Source: Candidatus Cloacimonadota bacterium (lineage in GTDB: Bacteria > Cloacimonadota > Cloacimonadia > Cloacimonadales > Cloacimonadaceae). Taken from it: a stretch of DNA of 5,873 nt. Made by a program: the position numbers and the translations under genes. Every line of letters begins with the position of its first letter. The first letter of the stretch is position 1. Below, in pieces: positions 5,798 through 5,873 of the stretch. The notes beneath the pieces are model-generated. The model did no database searches, was not told the origin of the DNA, and worked only from the letters and a program-made list of their open reading frames with translations. The stretch lies in contig JAAYQD010000388.1 of the NCBI GenBank assembly GCA_012519465.1, positions 1 through 5,873 of the forward strand. The letters run 5' to 3'.

Positions 5798-5873
5798 GTG
5801 CAACGCATCTTATGTCTGATCATATTCATGTGTGCTCTTACCCATCAGGCGTTTGCAGATTTAAGCGAAGATA
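5798..5873 (+). CDS. N-terminus of an exported protein (3' end cut by window edge)
   Basis: An open frame begins at GTG 5798, 16 bases after the ATPase stop, and runs off the right edge. Its 25 visible residues have the form of a signal peptide: R3, a hydrophobic core ILCLIIFMCAL (4-14), a polar THQ and an AFA cleavage site (18-20) followed by DLSED. The product is therefore probably secreted to the periplasm, outer membrane or beyond. No Shine-Dalgarno is seen before the GTG, so the start is judged only from the signal peptide; the frame stays open upstream into the end of the ATPase gene, and an ATG at 5828 would remove most of the hydrophobic core. Nothing can be said about the mature domain. 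The position suggests it is cotranscribed with the ATPase gene, but a role in the same transport system is only a guess. Confidence 0.55.
   Translation, partial: MQRILCLIIFMCALTHQAFADLSED

Noticed and set aside
5812..5873. ATG at 5812 opening another frame to the right edge
   Set aside because: The 20-odd residues show no signal peptide or other feature, while the overlapping frame from GTG 5798 encodes a clear signal peptide with an AFA cleavage site.

Overview
The window reads as an ordinary, gene-dense stretch of a Gram-negative bacterial chromosome with every gene on the + strand. An exported beta-barrel-like protein of the FadL/PorV type, an FtsB/DivIC cell-division protein, a DUF362-ferredoxin hybrid and a soluble diguanylate cyclase sit close together. 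Together with roughly 50% GC and codon use that is even across the genes, this suggests an anaerobic diderm of the FCB type, possibly Cloacimonadota. The placement is an inference from gene content and style and was not tested by phylogeny. I see no RNA gene, insertion sequence, CRISPR array, phage gene or attachment site.

Layout. Bases 1-312 are the last quarter of purA (adenylosuccinate synthetase), cut by the left edge. After 18 bases comes a 394-residue outer-membrane beta-barrel candidate (331-1515). It overlaps a DUF362 protein with two C-terminal [4Fe-4S] motifs (1512-2636), which overlaps an FtsB/DivIC-like protein (2633-2947), which shares one base with a 555-residue GGDEF diguanylate cyclase (2947-4614). 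The last three start codons are embedded in or touch the preceding stop codon (ATGA, ATGA, TAATG), so the outer-membrane, iron-sulfur, division and cyclase genes look like one translationally coupled unit, probably transcribed with purA.

A 63-base gap (4615-4677) is the largest non-coding stretch. It carries a strong Shine-Dalgarno and a poor promoter candidate. Then follows a complete MalK/UgpC-type ABC transporter ATPase (4678-5781) with no permease or binding protein in view. At the right edge, 5798-5873 encodes the first 25 residues of a probable exported protein starting at GTG, with a clear signal peptide.

How the genes work together is mostly unknown. PurA serves purine synthesis, FtsB belongs to the divisome, the GGDEF protein should make c-di-GMP with intact catalytic and inhibitory sites, and the ATPase should energise sugar or related solute import. 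The most interesting points are the uncharacterised helical sensor region of the cyclase, the tight coupling of that cyclase to a division gene and an iron-sulfur protein, and a lysine-to-leucine change in the normally conserved guanine-recognition motif of PurA. I found no convincing evidence for a wholly new biological system here.
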